NCBI GenBank assembly: GCA_937910305.1
Contig: CALEPS010000150.1
Location: 1-20,087 of the forward strand
Reading direction: 5' to 3'
Length of the DNA stretch: 20,087 nucleotides
Source of the DNA: an uncultured Bacteroidales bacterium
Lineage (GTDB): Bacteria; Bacteroidota; Bacteroidia; Bacteroidales; Paludibacteraceae
Numbering within the stretch: position 1 is the stretch's first letter; each line of letters opens with the position of its first letter. This document shows, in pieces, positions 13,311 to 20,087 of this stretch. Below the pieces are notes generated by a model that was given only the letters and a program-made list of their open reading frames with translations, was not told the origin of the DNA and did no database searches. A program made the position numbers and the translations under genes.

Positions 13311-16219
13311 TACATGACTGCGTCGTACAGTTCGTCAACCGAGTTGAAGAGTTTAGCCGGCGAGAGTTTGGTAACCTTGCAGCCCAACTTCTTCTCGATA
13401 GCCTTCAGGTCAATCTTCTTCGGGTCACCCATCAGAACGATCGTTACCGGTTTGCCCTGTATGTTCTCTTTGTAGAACTTCTCGATGTCGTTGAAAGTCA
13501 GCGCGTCGATAGCCGCAGCATTGACTTTGGCAGGGTCGTCTTTGTAACCCAGACGCTGCCAGTGCTCATACGCTGCAGCTTTGGAACGCATGGACGGTTT
13601 AGCCGTCTGTGCAGCCTGCTTGAGAGCCGCCTTGAGGGCTACAAGATTAGTAGAGTCTGCCGGCATGTCGTTCAGGATATCCATATAAACGGAGATCGCG
13701 TCGTTGACTTTGTCGCTCTGGGTACCTACATATCCAATGAAGTAGCAGTCCTTACCAGGCAGTTCCGGCGTAGCGTCCACACCATAAGCGGAATAAGCCA
13801 TGGAGCGTTTTACACGGATCTCATTGAGCACAATACCCGTGAAGCCACCGGACATATACTGGTTGAAGGCGTCAGAAGCCACATCCGAAGCGATGTCATA
13901 CGGACGTCCGTTGATGTAGAAATAGAGGTCCGCCTGCTGTACGTTGCTGTTCGGCAAGAAGAGCACAGTCGGTTTGTCATATTTCTGACGGTCCTGTACG
14001 AACGGCGATTTAGACGGCTTCATACCTTCGGTCAGCGGCAGGTTAGCCACCAGTTGGTCCTGAGGCAGAGTACCGCAGTAGAACACATCCAGCGCGTACT
14101 CACGAGCCTGAGCGATGAGCGACTGCACTTTCGGCAGACCCATGCCCCAGATGTCCGCGAACGGTACTTCGTCCAGATAAGAGGACTTCTTGCCGTACAT
14201 AGCGTATTGCATCAAAGCGGATTTCTGAACGGCTGTCTGTTTCTGACGGATCAGTCGGGAAATGAACACACTACCCTTTACTGCATCCAGCTGCTTCTGC
14301 TCCAGATACGGCATGAGGAGCTGACGGTTAACCAGATTCATGATCTTAGCCATGTTGCCGTCCTCACCGGTGATAGCGATATAGAAATAGGAGTCGTTGC
14401 TACCATATTCTACCGAAGCACCCAGTTCCGCCATCTGCTGTTTGAAATCCTTACCCTCGGTAGCCGGAGATCCCATGATACCGGCGTTGCTCATCAGCGC
14501 AGCAGCATAAGGCAGCAGCGGCATCTCATGCTCACCTACACCGTAGCGGAGAATGAGCGAGAAGATATCATTCTTGTTGTTCGGGGTATAGCGCAGCGTC
14601 ACGTTCTCGCCCAATGAGCTGACTTTCACATCATTGAAATCGTTGAAGGTCTGTTTGAGCGTGCCCTTTGGCAGTTTCAGGAAAGCCTCAGCATAAGCGG
14701 TCTTAGCGTTCTTCACCGGATCAAGCGGTTTGATATTCGGTTTCGGCAGCGGTTTTGCCTTCATGCTCTTGGTATCCTCGTCGAAGGAGATGGTCATGTG
14801 GTCTGCATCGAAGTATTTCTTGGCTACACGTGCGATCTCCTCTTTGGTGAGGGACTGAATCTTCTCGTTAGCCGTGAAGATGTCATCAACTGGTTTCGCA
14901 TAGGTGAACGCATCTACGAGGACGTTCATCTTGGTAGAAGGAGACTCATTGAAACTCTTGTAGCTCTGCGCATACATGTGTTTTACGTTCGCTATCAGTT
15001 CATCGGATATCTCACCACGTTTGATTTTTTCAATCTCTTTCATAATGATAGCCTCGGTAGCCTTGTCCGACTCATACATCTGCTGGTTGGCATCGTAGTA
15101 CGGAACAGCCATCACAAATACGCGTCCGTCATTACGACGGGAATCCGAGAAGGCATATGCTTGTCCTACGTCACCCTTGGTGTTCACCTGATCCAGCAGA
15201 CCGGTCTGGCCGTTATAGAGGAGATTACATACGAACTCCAATACATCCTGATCCGGATCACCTTCCTTCACACCCTGGTAAACCCACGCTACTTGCGGAG
15301 TATAACCCAAGTTGTAGTGTTTCTTGCCGGTCAGTTGAACAGACGGATAACTCGGACGGGCAGGCAACTCTTTCGGTTGCAGACGGCCGAAGGTCTCTGC
15401 AATCATAGGCTTCGTGCTCTCGGTATCGAAGTCACCCACAATGATCAGCGCCATGTTGTTAGGCACATACCATGTGTTGTAGAACTCAATCAGACGGCTC
15501 AGACGCGGGTTCTTGAGGTGCTCGGGCAGACCGATTACGTCACGCTCGTACGGAGAACCTTTGTACACATCCTCCATCAGTTTCTTCTGTGCCTGGGAAG
15601 ACGGTTCGTTGGCGTACATGTTGTACTCCTCGAACACGTTCTCCAACTCAGCCTGGAACGTACGGAAGACCGGATCAATCAGACGGTCGGAGAAGATCGT
15701 CAGCCAGCGGTACATCTCTGCAGCCGGGAACGAGTTGTGATACGCCGTGAGGTCGAAAGAGGTGTATGCGTTCACACCCTCGGCACCGATAAGATCCAGC
15801 ATGTTGAAGAAATCCTCGGTAGAAGAGATCTTCGCTTCACGCATGGAGCATTCGTTGATCTGCGTAGCGAGTTGCTCACGTACTTTCGGATCGGTAGCGT
15901 CGCTGTACTGGTCGTAAAGCGCGATGATCGAGTCATAGATCGGTTTCTCTTTCTCCCAGTCGAGGGCGCCGATACGCTGTGTGCCCTTGAAGAGCATGTG
16001 CTCCAGATAGTGTGCCAAACCGGTGTACTCTGCCGGCTCGTCCACAGCACCTGCGCGAACTACTACGTAGCCCGTTACATCCGGTGCGTCGTGGTCTTCC
16101 CACAAAAGCACAGTGAGACCGTTTTCCAACTTGTACTCTGTCAAACCCTCACGGGATTGAGCGGAGAGAAATGCGATGCTGCATACCAGCAGCAGAGCGC
16201 TAAGTAAATACTTTCTCAT
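13310..16219 (-). CDS. M16 family zinc metalloprotease, secreted
   Basis: The 969-residue protein begins with a signal peptide (about residues 1-20, hydrophobic stretch ending FLSA). The inverted zinc motif H70-Y-L-E73-H74 is in GLAHYLEHMLFKGT. The third zinc ligand is probably E198 in ELENVFEEYN, matching the spacing of pitrilysin-type enzymes. Two M16/M16_C pairs follow, with the second, non-catalytic half from about residue 520. The length fits the two-repeat bacterial type (PqqL-like). It probably degrades peptides in the periplasm or outside. It is first in the chain of overlapping genes and its TAA overlaps the era start. Long plus-strand open frames opposite it are codon-bias shadows. 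Confidence 0.93.
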   Translation of the reverse strand: MRKYLLSALLLVCSIAFLSAQSREGLTEYKLENGLTVLLWEDHDAPDVTGYVVVRAGAVDEPAEYTGLAHYLEHMLFKGTQRIGALDWEKEKPIYDSIIALYDQYSDATDPKVREQLATQINECSMREAKISSTEDFFNMLDLIGAEGVNAYTSFDLTAYHNSFPAAEMYRWLTIFSDRLIDPVFRTFQAELENVFEEYNMYANEPSSQAQKKLMEDVYKGSPYERDVIGLPEHLKNPRLSRLIEFYNTWYVPNNMALIIVGDFDTESTKPMIAETFGRLQPKELPARPSYPSVQLTGKKHYNLGYTPQVAWVYQGVKEGDPDQDVLEFVCNLLYNGQTGLLDQVNTKGDVGQAYAFSDSRRNDGRVFVMAVPYYDANQQMYESDKATEAIIMKEIEKIKRGEISDELIANVKHMYAQSYKSFNESPSTKMNVLVDAFTYAKPVDDIFTANEKIQSLTKEEIARVAKKYFDADHMTISFDEDTKSMKAKPLPKPNIKPLDPVKNAKTAYAEAFLKLPKGTLKQTFNDFNDVKVSSLGENVTLRYTPNNKNDIFSLILRYGVGEHEMPLLPYAAALMSNAGIMGSPATEGKDFKQQMAELGASVEYGSNDSYFYIAITGEDGNMAKIMNLVNRQLLMPYLEQKQLDAVKGSVFISRLIRQKQTAVQKSALMQYAMYGKKSSYLDEVPFADIWGMGLPKVQSLIAQAREYALDVFYCGTLPQDQLVANLPLTEGMKPSKSPFVQDRQKYDKPTVLFLPNSNVQQADLYFYINGRPYDIASDVASDAFNQYMSGGFTGIVLNEIRVKRSMAYSAYGVDATPELPGKDCYFIGYVGTQSDKVNDAISVYMDILNDMPADSTNLVALKAALKQAAQTAKPSMRSKAAAYEHWQRLGYKDDPAKVNAAAIDALTFNDIEKFYKENIQGKPVTIVLMGDPKKIDLKAIEKKLGCKVTKLSPAKLFNSVDELYDAVM

Positions 16220-16249
16220 TGTTGTTAATTATTTTTTGTTAACTATTTT

Positions 16250-16290
16250 TCGATAAATCGAGATATCGAAATTTCGATATATCGAGATAA
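16250..16290. repeat. 8-bp array of TCGA + 4 variable bases, tdh/M16 gap
   Basis: TCGA occurs five times at exact 8-bp spacing (16250, 16258, 16266, 16274, 16282), with spacers TAAA, GATA, AATT, TATA and GATA. It fills most of the 72-bp gap between the tdh stop and the M16 start and ends one base before the tdh stop. AT-rich sequence (16220-16249) separates it from M16; no clear TAnnTTTG promoter was found there. Confidence 0.85.
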
Positions 16291-16291
16291 T

Positions 16292-17317
16292 TTACCACTC
16301 GAGCAGCACTTTTCCGCACTGGCCGGAGACCATGACATCGAAGCCCTTCTGGAAATCCTCGAACTTGAACCGGTGGGTGATAACCGGACTGAGGTCGAGT
16401 CCTCCAAGAAGCATCTGCTCCATCTGGTACCAAGTCTCCCACATGCGGCGTCCGGTGATGCCTTTGATAGTCAGGGCGTTAAAAATCACATCCGACCAGT
16501 TGACCTGCGTGTTGGAGGGCAGAATACCTAATTGGGCTATGTTCGCTCCCTTGTACATGTGCGCAATCATATCATTGAAAGCCGCCGGTGCACCGCTCAT
16601 CTCCAGTCCCACATCGAAACCTTTGATACCTAACTGTTTCATCGCGCCTTCTATGGTCTCTCCTTTCGAGCCGTCCACCGTCAGCGTGGCACCCATCTTC
16701 TTGGCGATCTCCAGCCGCAGCGGGTTGATGTCCGTCACCACAATATGTTTGGCTCCGGCGTAGCGGCATATACCTGCTGCCATCGTACCGATGAGTCCGG
16801 CTCCCGTGATTAGCACATCTTCGCCCAAGAGGGGAAAAGCAAGGGCTGTATGGGTGGCGTTGCCGAAGGGGTCCATGATCGCTGCGAAATCGTCAGGTAT
16901 CTCCGGACGCAGTTTGACTACGTTGCTCTCCGGGATCGTCACGTATTCCGCGAAGCAGCCGTCCTTGCCCATTATTCCCACTGAGATCGTGTTCTCGCAG
17001 ACGTGCCCCATGCCTCGGCGGCAGTTGCGGCAATGTCCACAGACGATATGTCCTTCGGCAGTCACACGTTCGCCGACCTTGAAGTTACGCACACCTGCGC
17101 CTACTTCGGCTACGATACCCACAAACTCATGCCCCATCGTATAAGGCGGCTTGCAGTGGTTTTGCGACCACTCGTCCCATTTATACATGTGCAGGTCGGT
17201 TCCGCAGATAGCGGCTTTGATGACCTTGATCAGTACGTCGTTCACTCCCACTTCCGGCATCGGCACATCTTCCATCCAAATGCCCGGCTCCGCATATTTC
17301 TTTACTAATGCTTTCAT
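16292..17317 (-). CDS. tdh: L-threonine 3-dehydrogenase
   Basis: Tdh oxidises L-threonine with NAD+ to 2-amino-3-ketobutyrate, the substrate of Kbl encoded just upstream in the same direction. The 341-residue protein is a zinc-dependent medium-chain dehydrogenase of the E. coli Tdh length. Catalytic zinc residues are C38 (ICGTD), H63 and E64 (GHEF). Structural zinc cysteines are C93, C96, C99 and C107. The NAD-binding stretch is VLITGAGLIGTMAAG. All these positions match E. coli Tdh numbering from memory. It lies 38 bp after kbl, with the gap made almost wholly of an 8-bp CTAG repeat array. Confidence 0.95.
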   Translation of the reverse strand: MKALVKKYAEPGIWMEDVPMPEVGVNDVLIKVIKAAICGTDLHMYKWDEWSQNHCKPPYTMGHEFVGIVAEVGAGVRNFKVGERVTAEGHIVCGHCRNCRRGMGHVCENTISVGIMGKDGCFAEYVTIPESNVVKLRPEIPDDFAAIMDPFGNATHTALAFPLLGEDVLITGAGLIGTMAAGICRYAGAKHIVVTDINPLRLEIAKKMGATLTVDGSKGETIEGAMKQLGIKGFDVGLEMSGAPAAFNDMIAHMYKGANIAQLGILPSNTQVNWSDVIFNALTIKGITGRRMWETWYQMEQMLLGGLDLSPVITHRFKFEDFQKGFDVMVSGQCGKVLLEW

Positions 17318-17323
17318 TTTTTT

Positions 17324-17363
17324 CTAGGATACTAGTTTCCTAGGGTCCTAGGGCCCTAGTTGT
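17324..17363. repeat. 8-bp array of CTAG + 4 variable bases, kbl/tdh gap
   Basis: CTAG occurs five times at exact 8-bp spacing (17324, 17332, 17340, 17348, 17356), with spacers GATA, TTTC, GGTC, GGCC and TTGT. The last CTAG contains the kbl stop codon (TAG on the minus strand). CTAG is normally a rare tetramer in many bacteria, so five in 40 bases is not chance. Confidence 0.88.
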
Positions 17364-18585
17364 TTTTCAATACTGCAAGTTCCGTGCCAATCTTCGTAAA
17401 GGCGGCGATACATTTATCTAATTGTTCGCGCGTGTGCGCTGCGGAAACCTGCACGCGGATACGCGCCTGACCCTTCGGCACTACCGGATAATAGAAGCCC
17501 GTGACGTATATTCCTTCGTCTTGCAGTTTGGCTGCAAACTCCTGCGAGAGGCGCGCGTCATACAGCATAACTGCGCAGATAGCAGACTGCGTCGGCTTGA
17601 TATCAAAACCTGCCGCTTTCATCTTCTCTACGAAATACGCCGTGTTCTCGTGCAGGCGGTCCTGGAGTTCGTTGGAACGGGTGAGTATCTCAAAGGTCTT
17701 GATACCTGCCGCAGCAATCATCGGCGGTATGGAGTTCGAGAAGAGATACGGACGGCTGCGTTGGCGCAGGAGGTCGATGATCTCTTTCTTGCCGGTGGTG
17801 AAACCGCCTACCGAGCCGCCGAAAGCTTTTCCGAGCGTACCGGTGATGATCTCCACCTTGCCGCGCATGTTGTACAGTTCGGTCACACCGTGTCCTGTCT
17901 TGCCGACCACGCCTGCGGAGTGGCTCTCATCCACCATGACGAGCGCGTTGTATTTCTGCGCCAGTTCGTAAATCTTATCCAGCGGACAAACATTGCCGTC
18001 CATGGAGAACACACCGTCCGTAGCGATGATACGGAAACGCTGCGCCTGCGCTTTCTTCAGTTGTTCCTCCAGATCAGCCATATCACCGTTCGCGTAGCGG
18101 TAACGTACTGCTTTGCACAGACGCACACCGTCGATGATAGAAGCGTGGTTGAGTGCATCGGAGATGATAGCGTCCTCTTCTGTCAGCAGCGGCTCGAACA
18201 GTCCGCCGTTGGCATCAAAGCAAGCAGCATAAAGGATGGTATCCTCTGTTCCGAAGAAGTCCGATATCACGCGTTCCAACTCTTTGTGCGTGTCCTGTGT
18301 GCCACAGATGAAACGCACGGACGCCATGCCGTAACCGCGTGCGTCCATCTTTGCTTTCGCTGCCTCGATCAGCTCTTTGTTATCCGCCAGACCGAGGTAG
18401 TTGTTTGCGCAGAAGTTAATTACGGGCAACCCCTCCCCGTCCCTCCCCTCAAGGGAGGGGGTATTGGTGGCGACTTTGATCCCGCTTGATTGCGGAGTGA
18501 TAATCACCCGCTCGTTCTTATATAGTCCTGCGTCCTTGATCTCTTGCAAGGTCTGCTGCAGGTGTTTTTGAAATTGTTCGTACAT
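17356..18585 (-). CDS. kbl: 2-amino-3-ketobutyrate CoA ligase (glycine C-acetyltransferase)
   Basis: Kbl is a PLP enzyme that splits 2-amino-3-ketobutyrate with CoA into glycine and acetyl-CoA, completing threonine breakdown begun by Tdh. The 409-residue protein matches E. coli Kbl through NFCANNYLGLADN, GMASVRFICGTQDTHKELE, SDALNHASIIDGVRLCKA, ATDGVFSMDGNVCPL, VDESHSAG and TGTLGKAFGG with the PLP lysine K253 (K244 in E. coli). The 9-residue offset comes from residues 41-53 (NTPSLEGRDGEGL), an in-frame insertion encoded by a GC-rich palindromic repeat before VINFCANN. The stop lies in the CTAG array shared with the tdh gap. The gene is probably co-transcribed with tdh. Confidence 0.95.
   Translation of the reverse strand: MYEQFQKHLQQTLQEIKDAGLYKNERVIITPQSSGIKVATNTPSLEGRDGEGLPVINFCANNYLGLADNKELIEAAKAKMDARGYGMASVRFICGTQDTHKELERVISDFFGTEDTILYAACFDANGGLFEPLLTEEDAIISDALNHASIIDGVRLCKAVRYRYANGDMADLEEQLKKAQAQRFRIIATDGVFSMDGNVCPLDKIYELAQKYNALVMVDESHSAGVVGKTGHGVTELYNMRGKVEIITGTLGKAFGGSVGGFTTGKKEIIDLLRQRSRPYLFSNSIPPMIAAAGIKTFEILTRSNELQDRLHENTAYFVEKMKAAGFDIKPTQSAICAVMLYDARLSQEFAAKLQDEGIYVTGFYYPVVPKGQARIRVQVSAAHTREQLDKCIAAFTKIGTELAVLKNN
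18428..18465 (-). repeat. GC-rich palindromic repeat inside kbl (copy 3)
   Basis: On the plus strand it reads AACCCCTCCCCGTC, CCTCCCCTCAAGGGAGG, then GGGTATT. The core CCTCCC-CTCAA-GGGAGG is a perfect 6-bp hairpin. It shares this core and the flanking AACCCCTCCC with the intergenic copy 150 bases away (in opposite orientation). It is in frame and encodes NTPSLEGRDGEG. Confidence 0.85.
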
Positions 18586-18591
18586 AGTTTT

Positions 18592-18612
18592 CCGATATTT
18601 CGATATTACGAC
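18592..18612. repeat. Short 8-bp CGA array before kbl
   Basis: CGATATTT and CGATATTA follow each other, then CGACTCCT begins a third unit. The 8-bp spacing and CGA core match the TCGA array at 16250-16290. It lies 7 bp upstream of the kbl start. Confidence 0.6.
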
Positions 18613-18649
18613 TCCTTCTCCTCCCTTGAGGGGAGGTCGGGAGGGGTTT
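18612..18649. repeat. GC-rich palindromic repeat in the gdhA/kbl gap (copy 4)
   Basis: Read on the minus strand it is AAAACCCCTCCCGA, CCTCCCCTCAAGGGAGG, AGAAGG. It is the only copy outside a gene, and it has the same hairpin core as the kbl copy. It starts right after the gdhA stop. No T tract follows on the minus strand, so it is not a standard terminator, though the hairpin could protect the 3' end of a gdhA transcript. Confidence 0.8.
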
Positions 18650-19993
18650 TTAAATAATCCCTTGTTCCAGCATCGCGGTAGCGACCTTCATGAATCCGGC
18701 GATGTTAGCACCCTTCACGTAGTCGATCGTGCCGTCCGGCTGTGTGCCGTAGCGGACGCATTGCTCGTGGATGGACTCCATGATATGATGCAGACGGTCG
18801 TCCACTTCTTCGGCTTTCCAACTCAGGTGTTCGGCGTTCTGGGTCATCTCCAAACCGGATGTTGCTACGCCTCCGGCATTGACCGCTTTACCCGGAGCAA
18901 AGAGCACTCCGTTATGCTGGAAGAAATGGATGGCTCCAGGCTGGCAGCCCATGTTCGATACCTCGCAGCAGCACCAGCAGCCGTTCGCTTTTAGTTCCTT
19001 TGCGTCCTCTTCGCTCAGTTCGTTCTGGAACGCACACGGCAGAGCGATGTCGCACGGGATCGACCATGCCTTCTTGCCTTCCGTGAAGACGCAGAGGCTC
19101 GGGAACTTGTCCGCCATATCCTGCACTTTGTTGCGGTTCGACGCACGCATAACAAGCATGTAATCGATCATCTCTTTGGTAATACCGCCTTTGATAGCCA
19201 CTACGCCGTCCGGGCCGCTGATTGCTACCACTTTTGCTCCCAACTCAACCGCTTTGGTAGCCGCACCCCATGCCACGTTGCCGAAGCCGGAGATGGCTAC
19301 TTTCTTACCCTTGATATCTTTGCCTGCCTTGTGCAGGAGGTGTTGCGTAAAATAGAGTGCTCCGAAACCGGTTGCCTCCGGGCGCAAGATACTTCCGCCC
19401 CATGTCATGCCCTTGCCGGTCAACACGCCTGTATGGTATTCGCGCGCGAGCTTCTGGTACATGCCGTTGAGGAAACCTATCTCCCGTCCGCCTACGCCTA
19501 CGTCGCCTGCCGGAATATCCTGATCCGGACCGATACAGCGCCATAGTTCGAGCATGAACGCCTGGCAGAAACGCATAATCTCAGCATCGGATTTGCCTAC
19601 AGGGTCAAAGTCCGAACCGCCTTTTGCGCCACCCATCGGCAGGGTCGTCAGCGCGTTCTTGAAGGTCTGCTCGAAACCGAGGAACTTCAGCATCGACGGC
19701 GTCACGGCTCTGTGGAAACGCAGACCGCCTTTGTACGGACCGATGGCGGAGTTGAACTGCACGCGGTAACCGAGGTTGGTCTGCACCTCGCCCTGATCGT
19801 CAATCCACGTCACGCGGAAGGTGAAGATACGGTCGGGTTCTACCATCCGCTCCACGATCTTCGCCTGCTCGAACTCGGGGTGTTGGTTGTACACCTCTTC
19901 GATAGACTCCAATACTTCCTGAACCGCCTGCAGGTACTCTGCTTCCCCCGGGTGTTTCGCAGCCAGACGCTGCATAATGTCTTGTACTTTCAT
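18650..19993 (-). CDS. gdhA: NADP-type glutamate dehydrogenase
   Basis: GdhA aminates 2-oxoglutarate to glutamate, a main route of ammonium assimilation in Bacteroidales. The 447-residue hexameric-type protein shows GPYKGGLRFH (86-94), LPMGGAKGGSDFDP with catalytic K125, PAGDVGVGGRE with D165, the nucleotide-binding GFGNVAWGA (236-245) and LFAPGKAVNAGGVATSGLEM. Around residues 339-350 the usual cofactor-domain motif EGANMP is replaced by CWCCCEVSNMGC, with five cysteines in twelve residues. NADP use is inferred from family and length. The product can feed glutamate to WecE-type aminotransferases, but that holds for any cell. A weak promoter-like box lies upstream. Confidence 0.95.
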   Translation of the reverse strand: MKVQDIMQRLAAKHPGEAEYLQAVQEVLESIEEVYNQHPEFEQAKIVERMVEPDRIFTFRVTWIDDQGEVQTNLGYRVQFNSAIGPYKGGLRFHRAVTPSMLKFLGFEQTFKNALTTLPMGGAKGGSDFDPVGKSDAEIMRFCQAFMLELWRCIGPDQDIPAGDVGVGGREIGFLNGMYQKLAREYHTGVLTGKGMTWGGSILRPEATGFGALYFTQHLLHKAGKDIKGKKVAISGFGNVAWGAATKAVELGAKVVAISGPDGVVAIKGGITKEMIDYMLVMRASNRNKVQDMADKFPSLCVFTEGKKAWSIPCDIALPCAFQNELSEEDAKELKANGCWCCCEVSNMGCQPGAIHFFQHNGVLFAPGKAVNAGGVATSGLEMTQNAEHLSWKAEEVDDRLHHIMESIHEQCVRYGTQPDGTIDYVKGANIAGFMKVATAMLEQGII

Positions 19994-20008
19994 TATTGTG
20001 TGTGTTTT

Positions 20009-20087
20009 TTATGGTTGATTAAGTGCAAAGTATTTCCAGAGCGGGGCTGCGTGCAGGGCTTGGACGATCTCTCCGTCCTGCAACATC
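20009..20087 (-). CDS. 3' end of an unidentified gene (partial)
   Basis: A minus-strand frame stays open from the window edge to a TAA at 20009-20011. Its last residues read LQDGEIVQALHAAPLWKYF, then ALNQP. It is on the same strand as gdhA and ends 15 bases before the gdhA start, a typical operon spacing. The fragment is too short to name a family, and its true start is outside the window. Confidence 0.5.
   Translation of the reverse strand, partial: MLQDGEIVQALHAAPLWKYFALNQP
20023..20032 (-). promoter_or_regulatory. Possible gdhA promoter box
   Basis: On the minus strand TACTTTGCAC resembles the Bacteroidota -7 box but is one base shorter than TAnnTTTG. It lies about 30 bases before the gdhA start. 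No clear -33 TTG is present and the box is inside the preceding partial gene, so this is weak. Confidence 0.25.

Noticed and set aside
13286..16207. Two long plus-strand open frames (443 and 469 codons) opposite the M16 protease and the start of era.
   Set aside because: The M16 protein on the minus strand is clear from its signal peptide and HYLEH motif. The plus-strand translations are rich in R, H, V and L with no recognisable domain, as expected for antisense of a biased gene.
16220..16249. Promoter for the M16-to-holA gene chain in the AT-rich gap before the M16 start.
   Set aside because: No TAnnTTTG box with a TTG about 20 bases upstream could be found on the minus strand; transcription may come from tdh, kbl or gdhA, or from an unrecognised promoter.
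18612..18649. GC-rich hairpin after gdhA as its intrinsic terminator.
   Set aside because: No T run follows the stem on the minus strand, and the same element lies inside three genes, so it is better explained as a dispersed repeat.

Overview
The window comes from a Bacteroidota genome, most likely Bacteroidales. The evidence is a promoter of the TTG-20 bp-TAnnTTTG type before metK, starts that mostly lack a Shine-Dalgarno sequence, a DUF4296 lipoprotein directly after lspA, and MetK, Era, LspA and M16 proteins that read like their Bacteroidales homologues. No rRNA, tRNA, CRISPR, integrase or transposase was seen. No gap between genes exceeds about 200 bases.

Left part, plus strand (about 58-2760): a Bacteroidota promoter, a leader that matches the SAM-II riboswitch pattern, an intrinsic terminator, then metK (SAM synthetase), lspA (lipoprotein signal peptidase) and a DUF4296 lipoprotein. 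The riboswitch and terminator make a simple SAM feedback loop on metK. The third gene runs 111 bp antisense into the end of holA.

Middle part, minus strand (16219 down to 2650): twelve genes in an unbroken chain in which every stop codon overlaps the next start. In transcription order they are an M16 zinc protease, era, a PF14907-type nucleotidyltransferase-like protein, a GT-C-like membrane protein, an ATP-grasp ligase, an ArnC/DPM1-like polyprenyl-phosphate glycosyltransferase, a PglD-like sugar N-acyltransferase, two small SMR-type membrane proteins resembling ArnE/ArnF, a WecE-type sugar aminotransferase, a second GT-C-like membrane protein and holA. The nine genes between era and holA look like a complete but undescribed route. 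It would make a 4-amino-4,6-dideoxy sugar, acylate it, load it on undecaprenyl phosphate, flip it and transfer it outside the inner membrane. This parallels the Ara4N (Arn) system but uses a WecE-type sugar.

Right part, minus strand (about 20087 down to 16292): the 3' end of an unidentified gene, gdhA (glutamate dehydrogenase), then kbl and tdh, which together convert threonine to glycine and acetyl-CoA.

Short repeats of several kinds run across the whole window. There are 7-bp tandem arrays with a different unit at each locus, 8-bp arrays built as a palindromic tetramer (TCGA or CTAG) plus four variable bases, and a GC-rich palindromic element with four copies. Many sit inside conserved genes without breaking the frame: metK, wecE, holA, kbl, era and a GT-C gene carry repeat-encoded peptide insertions or extensions. 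Together with the SAM-II-terminator leader and the sugar-lipid cassette, these are the most notable features.
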